From Ochrobactrum sp. CGA5 (GTDB taxonomy: Bacteria; Pseudomonadota; Alphaproteobacteria; Rhizobiales; Rhizobiaceae): 64,000 nucleotides of DNA. Made by a program: the position numbers and the translations under genes. Shown in pieces: positions 54,024 to 63,122 of this stretch. The DNA is taken from the NCBI RefSeq assembly GCF_006345815.1, contig NZ_VCIG01000042.1, positions 1-64,000 on the forward strand. The letters are read 5' to 3'. Within the stretch, counting starts at the first letter, position 1. Each line of letters starts with the position of its first letter. Under the pieces are notes generated by a model. That model did no database searches, had not been told where the DNA came from, and saw nothing but the letters and a program-made list of their open reading frames with translations.

Positions 54024-55433
54024 TCAGCCCCAAGGACCGTGGAAATCGCCGTCCTTGTCGATACGCTTGAAGCCGTGCGAGCCGAAGAAATCGCGTTGGC
54101 CCTGAATGAGATTGGCTGTGCCAAGCGCCTGCGTGAAGCTGTCGAAATAGCTGAGGGCCGAGCCCAGCGCAGGCAGAGGCAGGCCGGCGAGCGCTGTCTT
54201 GGCAACGATCTGGCGAAGGCCCTTGGAAGCCTTGCTCATGCGTTCAACAAAAGCAGGTGCCAGCAGCAGATTGCGGCTTTCGCTGTCTTCAAAAGCGTGA
54301 GCGATGTCGTCCAGAAGCTGCGAACGAATGATACAGCCTGCGCGCCAGATACGGGCGGTCTCAGCAAGCGGAATGTTCCAGCCATGCTCTTGCGATGCAG
54401 CTTCCATCACTGCGAAACCTTGGGCATAGGCGGCAATCTTGCCTGCAAGCAGGCCCTGCTCCAGATCGGCAAGGAATTTTGCCTGATCGGAAATGTCGAG
54501 GCTGCGCGAACCCGGCTTATAGGCATTTGCAGCAAGCGCACGCGTGGCCTTCAGCGAGGACAACGAGCGCGCGGCAACTGCCGCTTCGATGGCCGTTGCC
54601 GGAACGCCCAGCATCTGCGCCTCAATGGCCGCCCAGCGACCCGTACCCTTCTGGCCAGCTTCGTCGAGGATCATGTCGACCATCGCCTTGCCTGTTTGCG
54701 GATCGGTCGCCTTCAGCACCTTGGCCGTGATTTCGATCAGATAGGAGTTGAGCGGTCCTTCGTTCCATTTCTCGAACACGTCACCGATGGCAGGAGCCGA
54801 AAGTCCCAGACCGTCGCGCAGGATGCCGTAGATTTCTGCGATCATCTGCATGTCGGCATATTCGATGCCGTTATGGATCGTCTTGACGAAATGACCGGCG
54901 CCATCCGGCCCGACCAGCGCGCAGCAAGGCTCGTCCTTGTACTTGGCGGCAGCGGCGAGCAGGATCGGCGCGATACGCTCATAAGCTTCCTCGGTGCCGC
55001 CAACCATCATTGACGGGCCGTGACGCGCGCCTTCTGCACCGCCGGAAACGCCCATGCCGACGAAGGTTGGGTCGTTAGGGCCTAGAGCCTTCAGACGACG
55101 CACCGTATCGCGGTAGTCGGAATTACCGGCGTCGATCATAATATCGCCCTTCTCAAGATAAGCCTTGAGGCGGGTGGTCTCAGTATCGACAGGAGCGCCT
55201 GCCTTGATGAGGAAGATGATCGGGCGCGGCTTGCGGACGCTGGCAGCCAGATCCTCGAAAGTGGGGCAAGGGATAATCTTGTCGCGCAGCGGGCCAGCCT
55301 TTTCGATGAAGGCTTTGAGCACAGGCTCATCACGGTCGTAGACGGCTACCGTGTAGCCTTTCTCGGCTATGTTCAGCGCCAGGTTGGAGCCCATGACGCC
55401 AAGGCCGACCATTCCGATATCTGCTTTTTCCAT
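54024..55433 (-). CDS. gnd: 6-phosphogluconate dehydrogenase
   Basis: Oxidises 6-phosphogluconate to ribulose 5-phosphate with NADP+ in the pentose phosphate pathway, 469 residues. The NADP site is GMVGLGVMGSN near the N-terminus; the substrate/catalytic regions are MGVSGGAEGARHGPSMM and GHFVKTIHNGIEY. The long decarboxylating form with the full C-terminal domain is present, ending ...SHGFKRIDKDGDFHGPWG. The ATG at 55433 starts the conserved part; the frame is open a further 123 bases. It appears to stand alone. Confidence 0.96.
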   Translation of the reverse strand: MEKADIGMVGLGVMGSNLALNIAEKGYTVAVYDRDEPVLKAFIEKAGPLRDKIIPCPTFEDLAASVRKPRPIIFLIKAGAPVDTETTRLKAYLEKGDIMIDAGNSDYRDTVRRLKALGPNDPTFVGMGVSGGAEGARHGPSMMVGGTEEAYERIAPILLAAAAKYKDEPCCALVGPDGAGHFVKTIHNGIEYADMQMIAEIYGILRDGLGLSAPAIGDVFEKWNEGPLNSYLIEITAKVLKATDPQTGKAMVDMILDEAGQKGTGRWAAIEAQMLGVPATAIEAAVAARSLSSLKATRALAANAYKPGSRSLDISDQAKFLADLEQGLLAGKIAAYAQGFAVMEAASQEHGWNIPLAETARIWRAGCIIRSQLLDDIAHAFEDSESRNLLLAPAFVERMSKASKGLRQIVAKTALAGLPLPALGSALSYFDSFTQALGTANLIQGQRDFFGSHGFKRIDKDGDFHGPWG

Positions 55434-55695
55434 TTTGTGCCCTTCAGAAATGCAACCGACCGGCCGTCGTCTAGACACATGCAGAACATCGAACGCCGAC
55501 AAGCCGAACCGATAAGAATAGGCTGCAAGCCGGACTTCGGCAGCAGCGCATGTCAATCTGTATCCTATTGTGGGATGATCTAGGGCATATGACGCAAAGT
55601 TGATAGACCTCCCTAGACGAAAATCACCGGTTTTGCCCCTGCAAGTGCCGCGTTAAATCGGTTGGCTCACTCCAAAACCCCGTATTCCGCGATTT

Positions 55696-56238
55696 TCACA
55701 CCCTTTCCAACCTGCGATGCGGAAGAGGCGGCAGTTCGATAGCAACAGTGTCATCCGCCTTCACCGTGCCGCCTGCAAGAACGATGGTCATGATGCCGGA
55801 CTTGCGAACAAGTTCGCCATCGGGCGTGCGATCCAGCACGGCATTGAGAAGACCGGTCTGGAAATTCTCTATCTGGGCGCAAGGGTTACGCAGGCCTGTT
55901 GTTTCCAGAACAACCTCGTCGCCAATTCGGATCAAAGCACCTTGTGGCAGCCCCAGAAGATCGACGCCGCGCGTAGTGATGTTCTCGCCAAGATCGGCAG
56001 GCGCGACGTCAAAGCCCTTTTCAGCCAGCTCGTCAAACAGCTCGGCATGAATGAGATGGACCTGCCGTAGATTGGGTTGCGTCGGGTCAGCACGCACGCG
56101 TGAACGATGCTTCACCGTCACGCCCTGATGGGCATCATCTTCCACGCCGAGCCCTGTAACAATGCGGATTTCCGGCACAACCCGTTTTGAAAAATGGTGC
56201 TTGTCATCCCGCGCCACAGCCACAACAAATCCACTCAT
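55696..56238 (-). CDS. MOSC-domain protein
   Basis: Protein of 180 residues consisting of one MOSC domain, a beta-barrel found in molybdenum-cofactor sulfurases and YiiM/YuaD-like proteins. Seen are DAHQGVTVKHRSRVRADPTQPNLRQVHLI in outline, DLGENITTRGVDLLGLPQGA, and the conserved cysteine in LRNPCAQIENF. Its substrate is unknown. The start at 56238 is chosen where the domain begins; the frame is open much further without family content. The 262 bases to gnd hold no recognised gene. Confidence 0.85.
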   Translation of the reverse strand: MSGFVVAVARDDKHHFSKRVVPEIRIVTGLGVEDDAHQGVTVKHRSRVRADPTQPNLRQVHLIHAELFDELAEKGFDVAPADLGENITTRGVDLLGLPQGALIRIGDEVVLETTGLRNPCAQIENFQTGLLNAVLDRTPDGELVRKSGIMTIVLAGGTVKADDTVAIELPPLPHRRLERV

Positions 56239-56326
56239 CACGTTTCCCTCCCGATTGTTATGAAGGATATCCTGACAGGACAAAGCAACTTCGTTAGCCG
56301 CATTATATGGGTTATATAGCACTTGT

Positions 56327-57397
56327 ATGAAGCTGCGGGGCAAGCACGTGAATCGCAACAAGCAGGCAAAGACGGATTTCCACTGGGGCATTTGGGGCAC
56401 AGGCGCGATAGCCGCTGCCTTTGCTGCCGATATACAGGCAAGTACTGGAATGCGCGTTACCGCAGTCTGCTCGCGGGCGTCAGAGACCGCCGAAACATTC
56501 CGGCGACGTATCGGCGCCGACAAGGCGTTTGGCGATTCAGGCGCGTTCCTTTCTGCGCCGGATATTGATGCAGTCTATATTGCAACCCCAAGCGCCATGC
56601 ATGTGTTGCAAGCCTTGCAGGCAATCGAAGCGGGCAAGCCCTGCCTGATCGAAAAGCCGCTTTCCCTGGATGCCGCTGGCGCGCACCAGATTGAAGCTGC
56701 GGCAAAAGCAAAAAACGTCTTCGCCATGGAGGCGATGTGGAGTCGCTTTCTGCCGGCGATCCAGGCGGTCAAGCAGCATATTGACAGCGGGCGTATCGGA
56801 GCAGTGACGCGCATCGAGGCCGATCTGTCCTACATCCGTGCCTACGACCCGCAAAGCCGTTTCTTCAAGCCAGACCTTGGAGGCGGCGCTGCATTCGATC
56901 TCGGTGTCTATCCGGTATCGCTGGCATTGTATTTTCTAGGTCTGCCGGATCACGTTGATGGTCGCTGGCAGCGCGCCAGAAGCGGTGTGGACATGCGCAC
57001 CGAGTTCCAGCTTGGCTGGCAGGGTGCCACGGCCAGCCTCTCCTGCGGTTTCGATCGCGATGGCGACAATCGCATGCTGATCAAGGGAACCAAGGGCACG
57101 ATCCTGATCCATGCGCCGTTTCTGAAAGCCCAGAGGCTGACCCTGTTTTCAGCCTTCGCTGCGCGGTCATCGCTCGGGCCGAATAGCGGTAAAGGCCTTA
57201 TCGGAAAGGTTATGAACCGCCTGCCCCTGCCGGGTCGCACAATCGAGACTTATGCCTTTTCCGGCAGCGGGCTACAGTTTCAGGCCGAAGCGGTCCGCGA
57301 TGCGGTGCGCAGCGGCCAAATCTCCAATGCGATCATGCCGCTTGACCAGAGTGCAGCCGTAGCTGACATCGTCCGCAAGGTACTGTCGAAAGGTTAG
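56327..57397 (+). CDS. Gfo/Idh/MocA-family oxidoreductase (first copy)
   Basis: NAD(P)-dependent sugar-type dehydrogenase, 356 residues. The Rossmann motif is WGTGAIAAAFAADI near residue 23; the family lysine is in CLIEKPLSLD, and the second half is the substrate-binding domain (AFDLGVYPVSLALYFLG, typical of the deoxysugar/dihydrodiol branch). It is divergent from the MOSC gene and convergent with the second Gfo/Idh gene. The substrate is not evident. ATG at 56327 gives a short 16-residue lead before the motif. Confidence 0.87.
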   Translation: MKLRGKHVNRNKQAKTDFHWGIWGTGAIAAAFAADIQASTGMRVTAVCSRASETAETFRRRIGADKAFGDSGAFLSAPDIDAVYIATPSAMHVLQALQAIEAGKPCLIEKPLSLDAAGAHQIEAAAKAKNVFAMEAMWSRFLPAIQAVKQHIDSGRIGAVTRIEADLSYIRAYDPQSRFFKPDLGGGAAFDLGVYPVSLALYFLGLPDHVDGRWQRARSGVDMRTEFQLGWQGATASLSCGFDRDGDNRMLIKGTKGTILIHAPFLKAQRLTLFSAFAARSSLGPNSGKGLIGKVMNRLPLPGRTIETYAFSGSGLQFQAEAVRDAVRSGQISNAIMPLDQSAAVADIVRKVLSKG

Positions 57398-57490
57398 AAG
57401 CGCATCCCAAGAAGTGCAAAACGGTTTCGGATAAGATGCGTGCTAAGGCAGATTTTTAGAGAGTCGAGCGGATAAAGTCAGATCGGCCCT
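57398..57490. repeat. Hairpin-family repeat between two convergent oxidoreductase genes
   Basis: GCGCATCCCAAGAAGTG, CAAAACGGTTTCGGATAAGATGCGTGC is a clear copy of the dispersed hairpin family. A second inverted repeat (TTTAGAG.../...CTCTAAA, with AGTCAGATC between) runs from about 57456 to 57497 into the end of the second oxidoreductase gene. Confidence 0.6.
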
Positions 57491-58627
57491 CTAAAAACTG
57501 CTTCTCATCATGTATGGCTGTGCATTCTCACCGGCATTGTTCAAGGCAAGCGCGATTTCAGTGATATGCAGAGCCACATCACCGGAGAAGAACGCCTTGT
57601 CGCCGGTCTTGATAGCGCGTGCCTGATCGGCGATGCCGCGGACGAAATCGATCTGCGAGGGATACATGGGCAGCGACCGCTTGTCGGCCTTCGGGTAGGA
57701 CAGTTTTGTCCCGACGGTCGGTTTCCACGACATGAACTTGCCGATGCGCATTTCCAGAATGCCGAACATGCGCGCCAAAAAACGACGTTTTTCTTCCGTG
57801 CACTCAAGACGGACAGCGGAGCGATTATCCCATAGATCGTCGACCACAATCGAACCCTTGTCGGCGACGATTGTCAGGCTGCGGTTCTTCGGCATCGCAA
57901 GCCCGGATGTGAGCCGTGCAACCAGCCCAGACTTGAAAACAAGACAGCCGACCGAAAAATCGGGTGCCATGTGCAGATGCTCGGTTCCCGGCCCCTTGTT
58001 GGGAAAGGTTAGGGCGGAAAATGCCGATACGCGCTCGACCGGGCCGAATAGCGACACCAGCCATGACAGCGCATAGCCTGCATGTTCCAACGTGCAACCG
58101 ATCTCGAATTCGTGCAGGCCCGGCCACGGCGCGCCCGACTGCGAACGCCAGGTCGACCATTTGTCACGAAACACCGGGCCATCTTCCATTTCAGCATAAA
58201 CCAGACGTGGCGTGCCTATGCCGTTGATTACGCTTGCTACCAGCCGATAGGCTTCGCTGAGGCCGTTTGCCGGGGCTGCGGCGAGCGTGAGACCGGATTG
58301 CCGTGCAAAAGCGACCAGCGCTTCCGCATCGTCGTAGTTCATCGCCAACGGTTTTTCGGAATAGACATGTTTTCCGGCGGAGAGTGCTGCATGCGAGACT
58401 TCAAAATGGTTTTCAGGCGTGGTCAGATTGACGACGATCTGCACCTCTGGATCGACCAGAACAGCCTCGAAACTTTCATAAGCCTCAACAGAATAATGCG
58501 CACAGAATGCTTTCAGCCGTTCAGGCGAGCGATCATAGGCACCGTGCAGTTTGAGTTCGGGATAATTGCGCAGCGTGGTCATGTAATAGTCGGCAACGAA
58601 CCCGGTTCCAACAATTGCGATATTCAT
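57491..58627 (-). CDS. Gfo/Idh/MocA-family oxidoreductase of the polysaccharide locus
   Basis: NAD(P)-dependent oxidoreductase, 378 residues. The Rossmann motif is IAIVGTGFVADYY at the N-terminus; the catalytic lysine region is VYSEKPLAMNYDDAEAL; the C-terminal domain includes WPGLHEFEIGCTLEHAGYALSWL (key parts EFEIGCTLEHAG). It overlaps the O-antigen ligase-like gene by 4 bases, so it is translationally coupled to polysaccharide genes and may act on a nucleotide sugar, as WbpB/WlbA-type enzymes do. The frame is open far upstream; ATG at 58627 starts the conserved sequence. Confidence 0.87.
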   Translation of the reverse strand: MNIAIVGTGFVADYYMTTLRNYPELKLHGAYDRSPERLKAFCAHYSVEAYESFEAVLVDPEVQIVVNLTTPENHFEVSHAALSAGKHVYSEKPLAMNYDDAEALVAFARQSGLTLAAAPANGLSEAYRLVASVINGIGTPRLVYAEMEDGPVFRDKWSTWRSQSGAPWPGLHEFEIGCTLEHAGYALSWLVSLFGPVERVSAFSALTFPNKGPGTEHLHMAPDFSVGCLVFKSGLVARLTSGLAMPKNRSLTIVADKGSIVVDDLWDNRSAVRLECTEEKRRFLARMFGILEMRIGKFMSWKPTVGTKLSYPKADKRSLPMYPSQIDFVRGIADQARAIKTGDKAFFSGDVALHITEIALALNNAGENAQPYMMRSSF

Positions 58628-59976
58628 GCGGTGGCTCCGACGACCCTTTTGTGAATGATGACTTTCGCGGTCAGCCTGAGGCCGAAGACCGCAAGGATGA
58701 GCGTGAGCCAGACCGGGTCCATACGCCGAAAGAAAAAGCTTTCCAACATGGCATTCAACGTTCCGAAAAACACGATCATCAGGAAAAAATCGGCAAGCAG
58801 CAGATTTTCGCGTACCGGACGGCATCGCATATAGTTGACCAGAGGCATGACGATGACGACGAAGATGGCGCATATCAGCGCCGGAATCCCCATTGATAGC
58901 GCTATATCGAGATAGCCATTGTGCCCATGTACGATGCCGCGCACATCCCAATCCAGATAGTAGGGGTTCGCTGCCTCTTTCACGATGGGCGTGCCCCAGA
59001 AGCTTTCATAGCCAAAGCCGGTCCATGGACGCTGGGAAAGCGCTTCAACGGCAAAGGCCCAGATGGAGGTGCGCCCGGTAAAAGTAGGGTCGACATCAAG
59101 TTGAAGAACGAACGGATGCATCGGCTCGAAAAGAACCGTACCGAAGGTGAACAGCGCAAGCAGAAACTGGATCGTGAAGACTGCCACCGGTGCAAGAAAA
59201 CGGAGACCGAAAATGCCGGGGACGATCACGAGCAGCATGGCGAGAGGCACCAGCGCCGCCGTGGTCTTCGATCCGGTTTGCGAAACGAAGATCAATGCCG
59301 AGACCGCAATCAGAAAGCCGCTCACGCGCCAGCCGCGCCGCCACAGATAGACACCGGCAAAGGCAAAGGCAGCCATGACCGGACCGGCGATATTCTTGTG
59401 CGTGAAGACGCCGCGCCAGAGATAGGCGTTTTGCGGTTCCAGCGCGTCGGCGCCGTGGGTGCCGAGATTGGGCAGGAGGACGACGCCCGCATAGGAAATG
59501 ACAATCACGATCGAAGCCACCGTGACCAGCATCGACGCATAGGCGTCACCGTCCTGTGGCAGGCTCAAAACAGCAATGACGGTCAGAATGCCGATCATCG
59601 TCAAAAGCACACCGCGTATGGCGGTTGACGGATCAGGGCTTGCGAAGACGGATGCGAACAGGAAAGCAAACATCAGCAGCCAGCCGGGACTGACGATTTT
59701 GAGCACCTTTTTGGGGTCCGCGAACATCGCGAGCGACAGAAGCGCCACCGCGCCGAGGCAGCCGAAACCAAGCTGATTGATGACGTCGCCGCCGCTCGAT
59801 GCGTCCCCATCCGCCACAGCGCTCAACGGATTGAACGGACGGAACGAAATCAGCAGGATGCAGAATGTTATCGTGGCAATAACGAGCGCAATCGTGCGGA
59901 TTGTCGCCCGCATATCGGTTTGCGTCGCAACGTCGGAACGGGTGTCAGTTCTTATCCGGGTTGCGGTACTGCTCAT
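58624..59976 (-). CDS. O-antigen ligase/polymerase-like membrane protein (Wzy/WaaL/ExoQ type)
   Basis: Polytopic membrane protein of 450 residues with 10 or more hydrophobic segments and a periplasmic loop before the last helices. The loop contains FTGRTSIWAFAVEALSQRPWTGFGYESFW and HGHNGYLDIALSMG, the WaaL/Wzy_C signature region (H in HGHNGYL is the conserved histidine). It would polymerise or ligate surface polysaccharide in the inner membrane. The start at 59976 overlaps the GT2 gene by 32 bases; ATG at 59913 is an alternative. Confidence 0.85.
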   Translation of the reverse strand: MSSTATRIRTDTRSDVATQTDMRATIRTIALVIATITFCILLISFRPFNPLSAVADGDASSGGDVINQLGFGCLGAVALLSLAMFADPKKVLKIVSPGWLLMFAFLFASVFASPDPSTAIRGVLLTMIGILTVIAVLSLPQDGDAYASMLVTVASIVIVISYAGVVLLPNLGTHGADALEPQNAYLWRGVFTHKNIAGPVMAAFAFAGVYLWRRGWRVSGFLIAVSALIFVSQTGSKTTAALVPLAMLLVIVPGIFGLRFLAPVAVFTIQFLLALFTFGTVLFEPMHPFVLQLDVDPTFTGRTSIWAFAVEALSQRPWTGFGYESFWGTPIVKEAANPYYLDWDVRGIVHGHNGYLDIALSMGIPALICAIFVVIVMPLVNYMRCRPVRENLLLADFFLMIVFFGTLNAMLESFFFRRMDPVWLTLILAVFGLRLTAKVIIHKRVVGATA

Positions 59977-60937
59977 TCAGATATCCAAAATGGGCCATGA
60001 CGCGGCCCAGCCCGATATGGATGAAATAGGTCCCGACCGGCACGAAACGCGCAGCAAAGCCGCGCCGCAGCGCCTTGATCGGAGAATAACCGAGAAGGGC
60101 GAGGCTTTTCAGAAAGACGCGGACCTGTCCGAACGGCTCGTTCTTGCGCTGGCGCTGTTCGATCAGCGTCGAAAGAACGCCGTTTCGCAAACCGCGTGCA
60201 GTGATCCAGTCCTTTTCCAGACGTCGCGCCGGAATGGTCTCGCGGACAATGCCTTCATTACACCAGGCAATGTTGAAGCCCTTTGCTCGCGAGCGATTGA
60301 TGAAATCTGAATCGCCGCCCCCGGTAAAGTTGAACTTCAGGTCCATAAACGGATAGCCGATGGCTTCCAGCACCGGACGCGCAATCAACAGATTGCCGGA
60401 TGAATAGATGATCGGAACCGGACCGGTCTTGTTGTAATGCGGCAGGAAGACGGGGTGTCTCGCCCATTTTTCCGCGCCCGGCTTCTCGAAAATCGGATAT
60501 TGCGGGCCGCCAACGAGGCTGGCGTTATAGCGCTCCGCAGTGGCTACCATGTTTTCGATCCAGGCCGGATCAGCCAGTTCATCATCATCGATGACGATGA
60601 CATACTTGAAGTTCGGGAAGTAGGTCATCGCGGTCAGCCACCCCGCATTATATGCGTTGCAGTTGCCGCGATCGGATTCAACGATCAGCATGCCGGTATA
60701 TTTCCCGGCCTCAAACTGTGGTGCCGCAACCTTCGCACCTTCCCGGTCCTCCGCCTCGTTCTCGATCACCACGACCGCAAAGCGGCGGCCTGTGACCTGG
60801 GCGTTGAGCGTATCCAGGGTGCGGATGACATGTTCCGGCCGACGGAACGTCGGCAGCGTCACCACCACCTCGACCTCATCGAAACGAAGCCCAGGTGTTT
60901 TAGCAATTACTTCTATATGACTTGGTAAATCAGACAT
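59945..60937 (-). CDS. Family 2 glycosyltransferase
   Basis: Cytoplasmic GT-A glycosyltransferase, 330 residues. The N-terminal nucleotide-binding part reads VVVTLPTFRRPEHVIRTLDTLN; the DXD metal-binding region is VIVIDDDELADP; a later FTGGGDSDFINRSRAKG matches the acceptor/catalytic region. The sugar transferred is unknown. It is the first gene of the minus-strand GT2-ligase-oxidoreductase unit and is divergent from the GT4-like gene, with a 227-base AT-rich promoter region between. Confidence 0.88.
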   Translation of the reverse strand: MSDLPSHIEVIAKTPGLRFDEVEVVVTLPTFRRPEHVIRTLDTLNAQVTGRRFAVVVIENEAEDREGAKVAAPQFEAGKYTGMLIVESDRGNCNAYNAGWLTAMTYFPNFKYVIVIDDDELADPAWIENMVATAERYNASLVGGPQYPIFEKPGAEKWARHPVFLPHYNKTGPVPIIYSSGNLLIARPVLEAIGYPFMDLKFNFTGGGDSDFINRSRAKGFNIAWCNEGIVRETIPARRLEKDWITARGLRNGVLSTLIEQRQRKNEPFGQVRVFLKSLALLGYSPIKALRRGFAARFVPVGTYFIHIGLGRVMAHFGYLNEQYRNPDKN

Positions 60938-61164
60938 ACACGCTACCGGATATTCCGAACTTCTATATTTGTTTATCCGCCACTATTGAAAAACATTTAA
61001 AGAAAAGTTCACCGAGGGGCTCTAAACACTGATCAAAACTTTCATAGAGCATGCCAGCCCGAATTGTTAAGGGATTTAAGATGAATGATGCATTAGAAAA
61101 TGCATAAACGTACCCCCATGATTTTTCATGCTGCGCGCGCCAGAATGACTGCTCAGGAGTTGAA
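60938..61164. promoter_or_regulatory. AT-rich divergent promoter region of the polysaccharide genes
   Basis: This space between two divergent glycosyltransferase starts is clearly more AT-rich than the genes on either side. TTAAGGGATTTAAG near 61068 resembles but does not meet the CtrA spacing (5, not 7, bases between TTAA halves). No gene or strong palindrome is seen. Confidence 0.4.
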
Positions 61165-62367
61165 TTGCCGTCCCCTCACCTTGTTTTCGTAACATCGATT
61201 GTTCCACACGGAGTACCGACGACCGGCTATGAAGTGGCAAACGCGGCTGTGGTCGACGGCCTGCGTCGGTCAGGGATAAAAGTCACCGTTCTTGGCTTCA
61301 CATGGCCGGGGTTGAAAGCCGATGCCGCAGACACCGTCGTTTTGGGTGAAGTCGAGGTGCGGACCGAAGGCGCCGGCATCAGGCGTAAAATTGGCTGGGT
61401 GCTGAAATCATTCCTGACCGGATTGACGATTTCCTCGGCGAAGTTACGGGTGATTCAGGCTGAGGCATTGCACGCGGCCATCGCAAAGATCGGCTCTTTC
61501 GATGCCTATGTGCTGAACGGCGTTACCCTGCCCGGCGCGTTTGAAGACATCTTCAAGGACAAACCGTCGCTTTTCGTGGCGCATAATGTGGAGTATCGCT
61601 CGGCGGAGGAAAACGCCGCGGATGCCGACAGCGCCATCCAGAAATTCCTGTTCGGCCGCGAAGCCCGTATTCTCAAAAGACTGGAAAGCCGCCTCATCGG
61701 GAATGCCCGTTTCGTCTTCACTTTCGCAGAAGATGACGGTCTGGCGCTTGGGCTCGGCCCTGACCGGTTTGCAACAATGCCGCTCGTCACGCCCGGAGGG
61801 ATGCAGATAGCACAGCCGCGGGCTGTAAAATACGACCTTGCCTTGATCGGCACATGGACATGGCATCCGAACCGCATCGGACTGGAATGGTTCCTGCGCG
61901 AGGTAAAGCCGCATCTTCCCGACGATATTTCTATTGCGATTGCAGGCAACACGCCTGCCGATCTGATAGCGGCATGGTCAGGTCTGGGACCCGGAGTTGA
62001 TTTTGTTGGCAAGGTGCCGGACGCGACCGAATTTGTGGAAAGCGGCGCGCTCGTGCCGCTTATCAGCCGTGCGGGAACGGGCGTGCAGCTCAAGACCATT
62101 GAGACATTCGAGCTGGGCATGCCAAGCGTCGCCACATCACATTCCGTGCGCGGTATCGGCAGTATTCCGGGCAATTGCACCATAGCCGACGACCCGCAGG
62201 CATTTGCTGCGGCAATCGTCGAGCGCATTGAAACAATAAGATCGGGGGATCGCCAGAGACTGGATGGCAAAGCCTTCACACGGTCACAAATCGAAGGCAT
62301 GGACCGCGCTGTTGCCAGAGGTCTGAAAGCGCTTCATGGCGAAGAGAAAATGACGGACCAGGCATGA
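61165..62367 (+). CDS. Glycosyltransferase family 4-like protein
   Basis: GT-B type glycosyltransferase of 400 residues. The N-terminal acceptor-binding half begins VFVTSIVPHGVPTTGYEVANAAVVDGLRR; the hinge region includes LFVAHNVEYRSAEENA; the C-terminal donor domain has LALIGTWTWHPNRIGLEWFLREV and ISRAGTGVQLKTIETFELGMPSVAT. TTG at 61165 is used because CAGGAG precedes it. It overlaps the WecG-type gene by 4 bases, so they act in one pathway. Confidence 0.82.
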   Translation: MPSPHLVFVTSIVPHGVPTTGYEVANAAVVDGLRRSGIKVTVLGFTWPGLKADAADTVVLGEVEVRTEGAGIRRKIGWVLKSFLTGLTISSAKLRVIQAEALHAAIAKIGSFDAYVLNGVTLPGAFEDIFKDKPSLFVAHNVEYRSAEENAADADSAIQKFLFGREARILKRLESRLIGNARFVFTFAEDDGLALGLGPDRFATMPLVTPGGMQIAQPRAVKYDLALIGTWTWHPNRIGLEWFLREVKPHLPDDISIAIAGNTPADLIAAWSGLGPGVDFVGKVPDATEFVESGALVPLISRAGTGVQLKTIETFELGMPSVATSHSVRGIGSIPGNCTIADDPQAFAAAIVERIETIRSGDRQRLDGKAFTRSQIEGMDRAVARGLKALHGEEKMTDQA

Positions 62368-63122
62368 TGCATTCCGAGAATGTCACTTACCGCATAATCC
62401 TTGGCGTAAAGGTCGCCTGTTTCGACTGGGACAGCGCCTTCACCTTTTTCGAGAACCGCATCAATGAAGGCCGGTTCATGAAACAGGGCTGGCTCAATGC
62501 CAATAATTCCAACATCGCAGACACCGACCCGACTTATCGTGCCGCGCTGGAGGAATTCCTGATCCTGCCAGACGGCGTTGGGGTCGATATTGCCAGCAAG
62601 GTCGCCTACGGTAGCAAGTTCCCCGCCAATCTCAATGGAACCGACTTCATTCCGGCCCTGCTGGAGCACATGAAGCATCCTCTGAAAGTCGCCCTTCTGG
62701 GTGGTGGCCCGGGCGTTGCTGCGGATGCCGCGCAGCTTTTCATCCAGCAAATACCGCGCCATGACTATCGCGTCATTTCCGACGGCTTCTTCAAGCCCGA
62801 AGATCTCGACAGCATTCTTGGTCAGCTCAAAGATTTTCATCCAGATATCTTGCTCGTGGCCATGGGTGTGCCGCGCCAGGAACTCTTCATCGACAAACAC
62901 ATCACGGCGGAACATTGCACCGTCGCCAGTGCCGTTGGTGCATTGTTCGATCTGCATACGGGTCGCGTGCAGCGCGCCCCGCAATGGGTGCGCAAGGTCC
63001 AGATGGAGTGGATGCACCGTCTGTTACAGGAGCCCCGCAGGCTCGCAAAACGCTATCTTATCGGTAATCCCGTATTCCTGTGGCGTGTCGCCAAAGGCTG
63101 GATGAAGGGAGAACCTCGGTGA
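62364..63122 (+). CDS. WecG/TagA/CpsF-family glycosyltransferase (GT26)
   Basis: Glycosyltransferase of 252 residues in the family that includes WecG, TagA and CpsF, which transfer N-acetylmannosaminuronic acid, N-acetylmannosamine or related sugars to lipid-linked intermediates. Diagnostic text is FLILPDGVGVDIASKVAYG, LNGTDFIPALLEH, VALLGGGPGVA and VAMGVPRQELFIDKH. The start overlaps the preceding gene and the end overlaps the following one by 4 bases each, so all three form one operon. Confidence 0.92.
   Translation: MMHSENVTYRIILGVKVACFDWDSAFTFFENRINEGRFMKQGWLNANNSNIADTDPTYRAALEEFLILPDGVGVDIASKVAYGSKFPANLNGTDFIPALLEHMKHPLKVALLGGGPGVAADAAQLFIQQIPRHDYRVISDGFFKPEDLDSILGQLKDFHPDILLVAMGVPRQELFIDKHITAEHCTVASAVGALFDLHTGRVQRAPQWVRKVQMEWMHRLLQEPRRLAKRYLIGNPVFLWRVAKGWMKGEPR

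Noticed and set aside
61068-61082. TTAA pair upstream of the GT4-like gene as a CtrA site
   Set aside because: The spacing between the TTAA halves is 5 bases, not 7.
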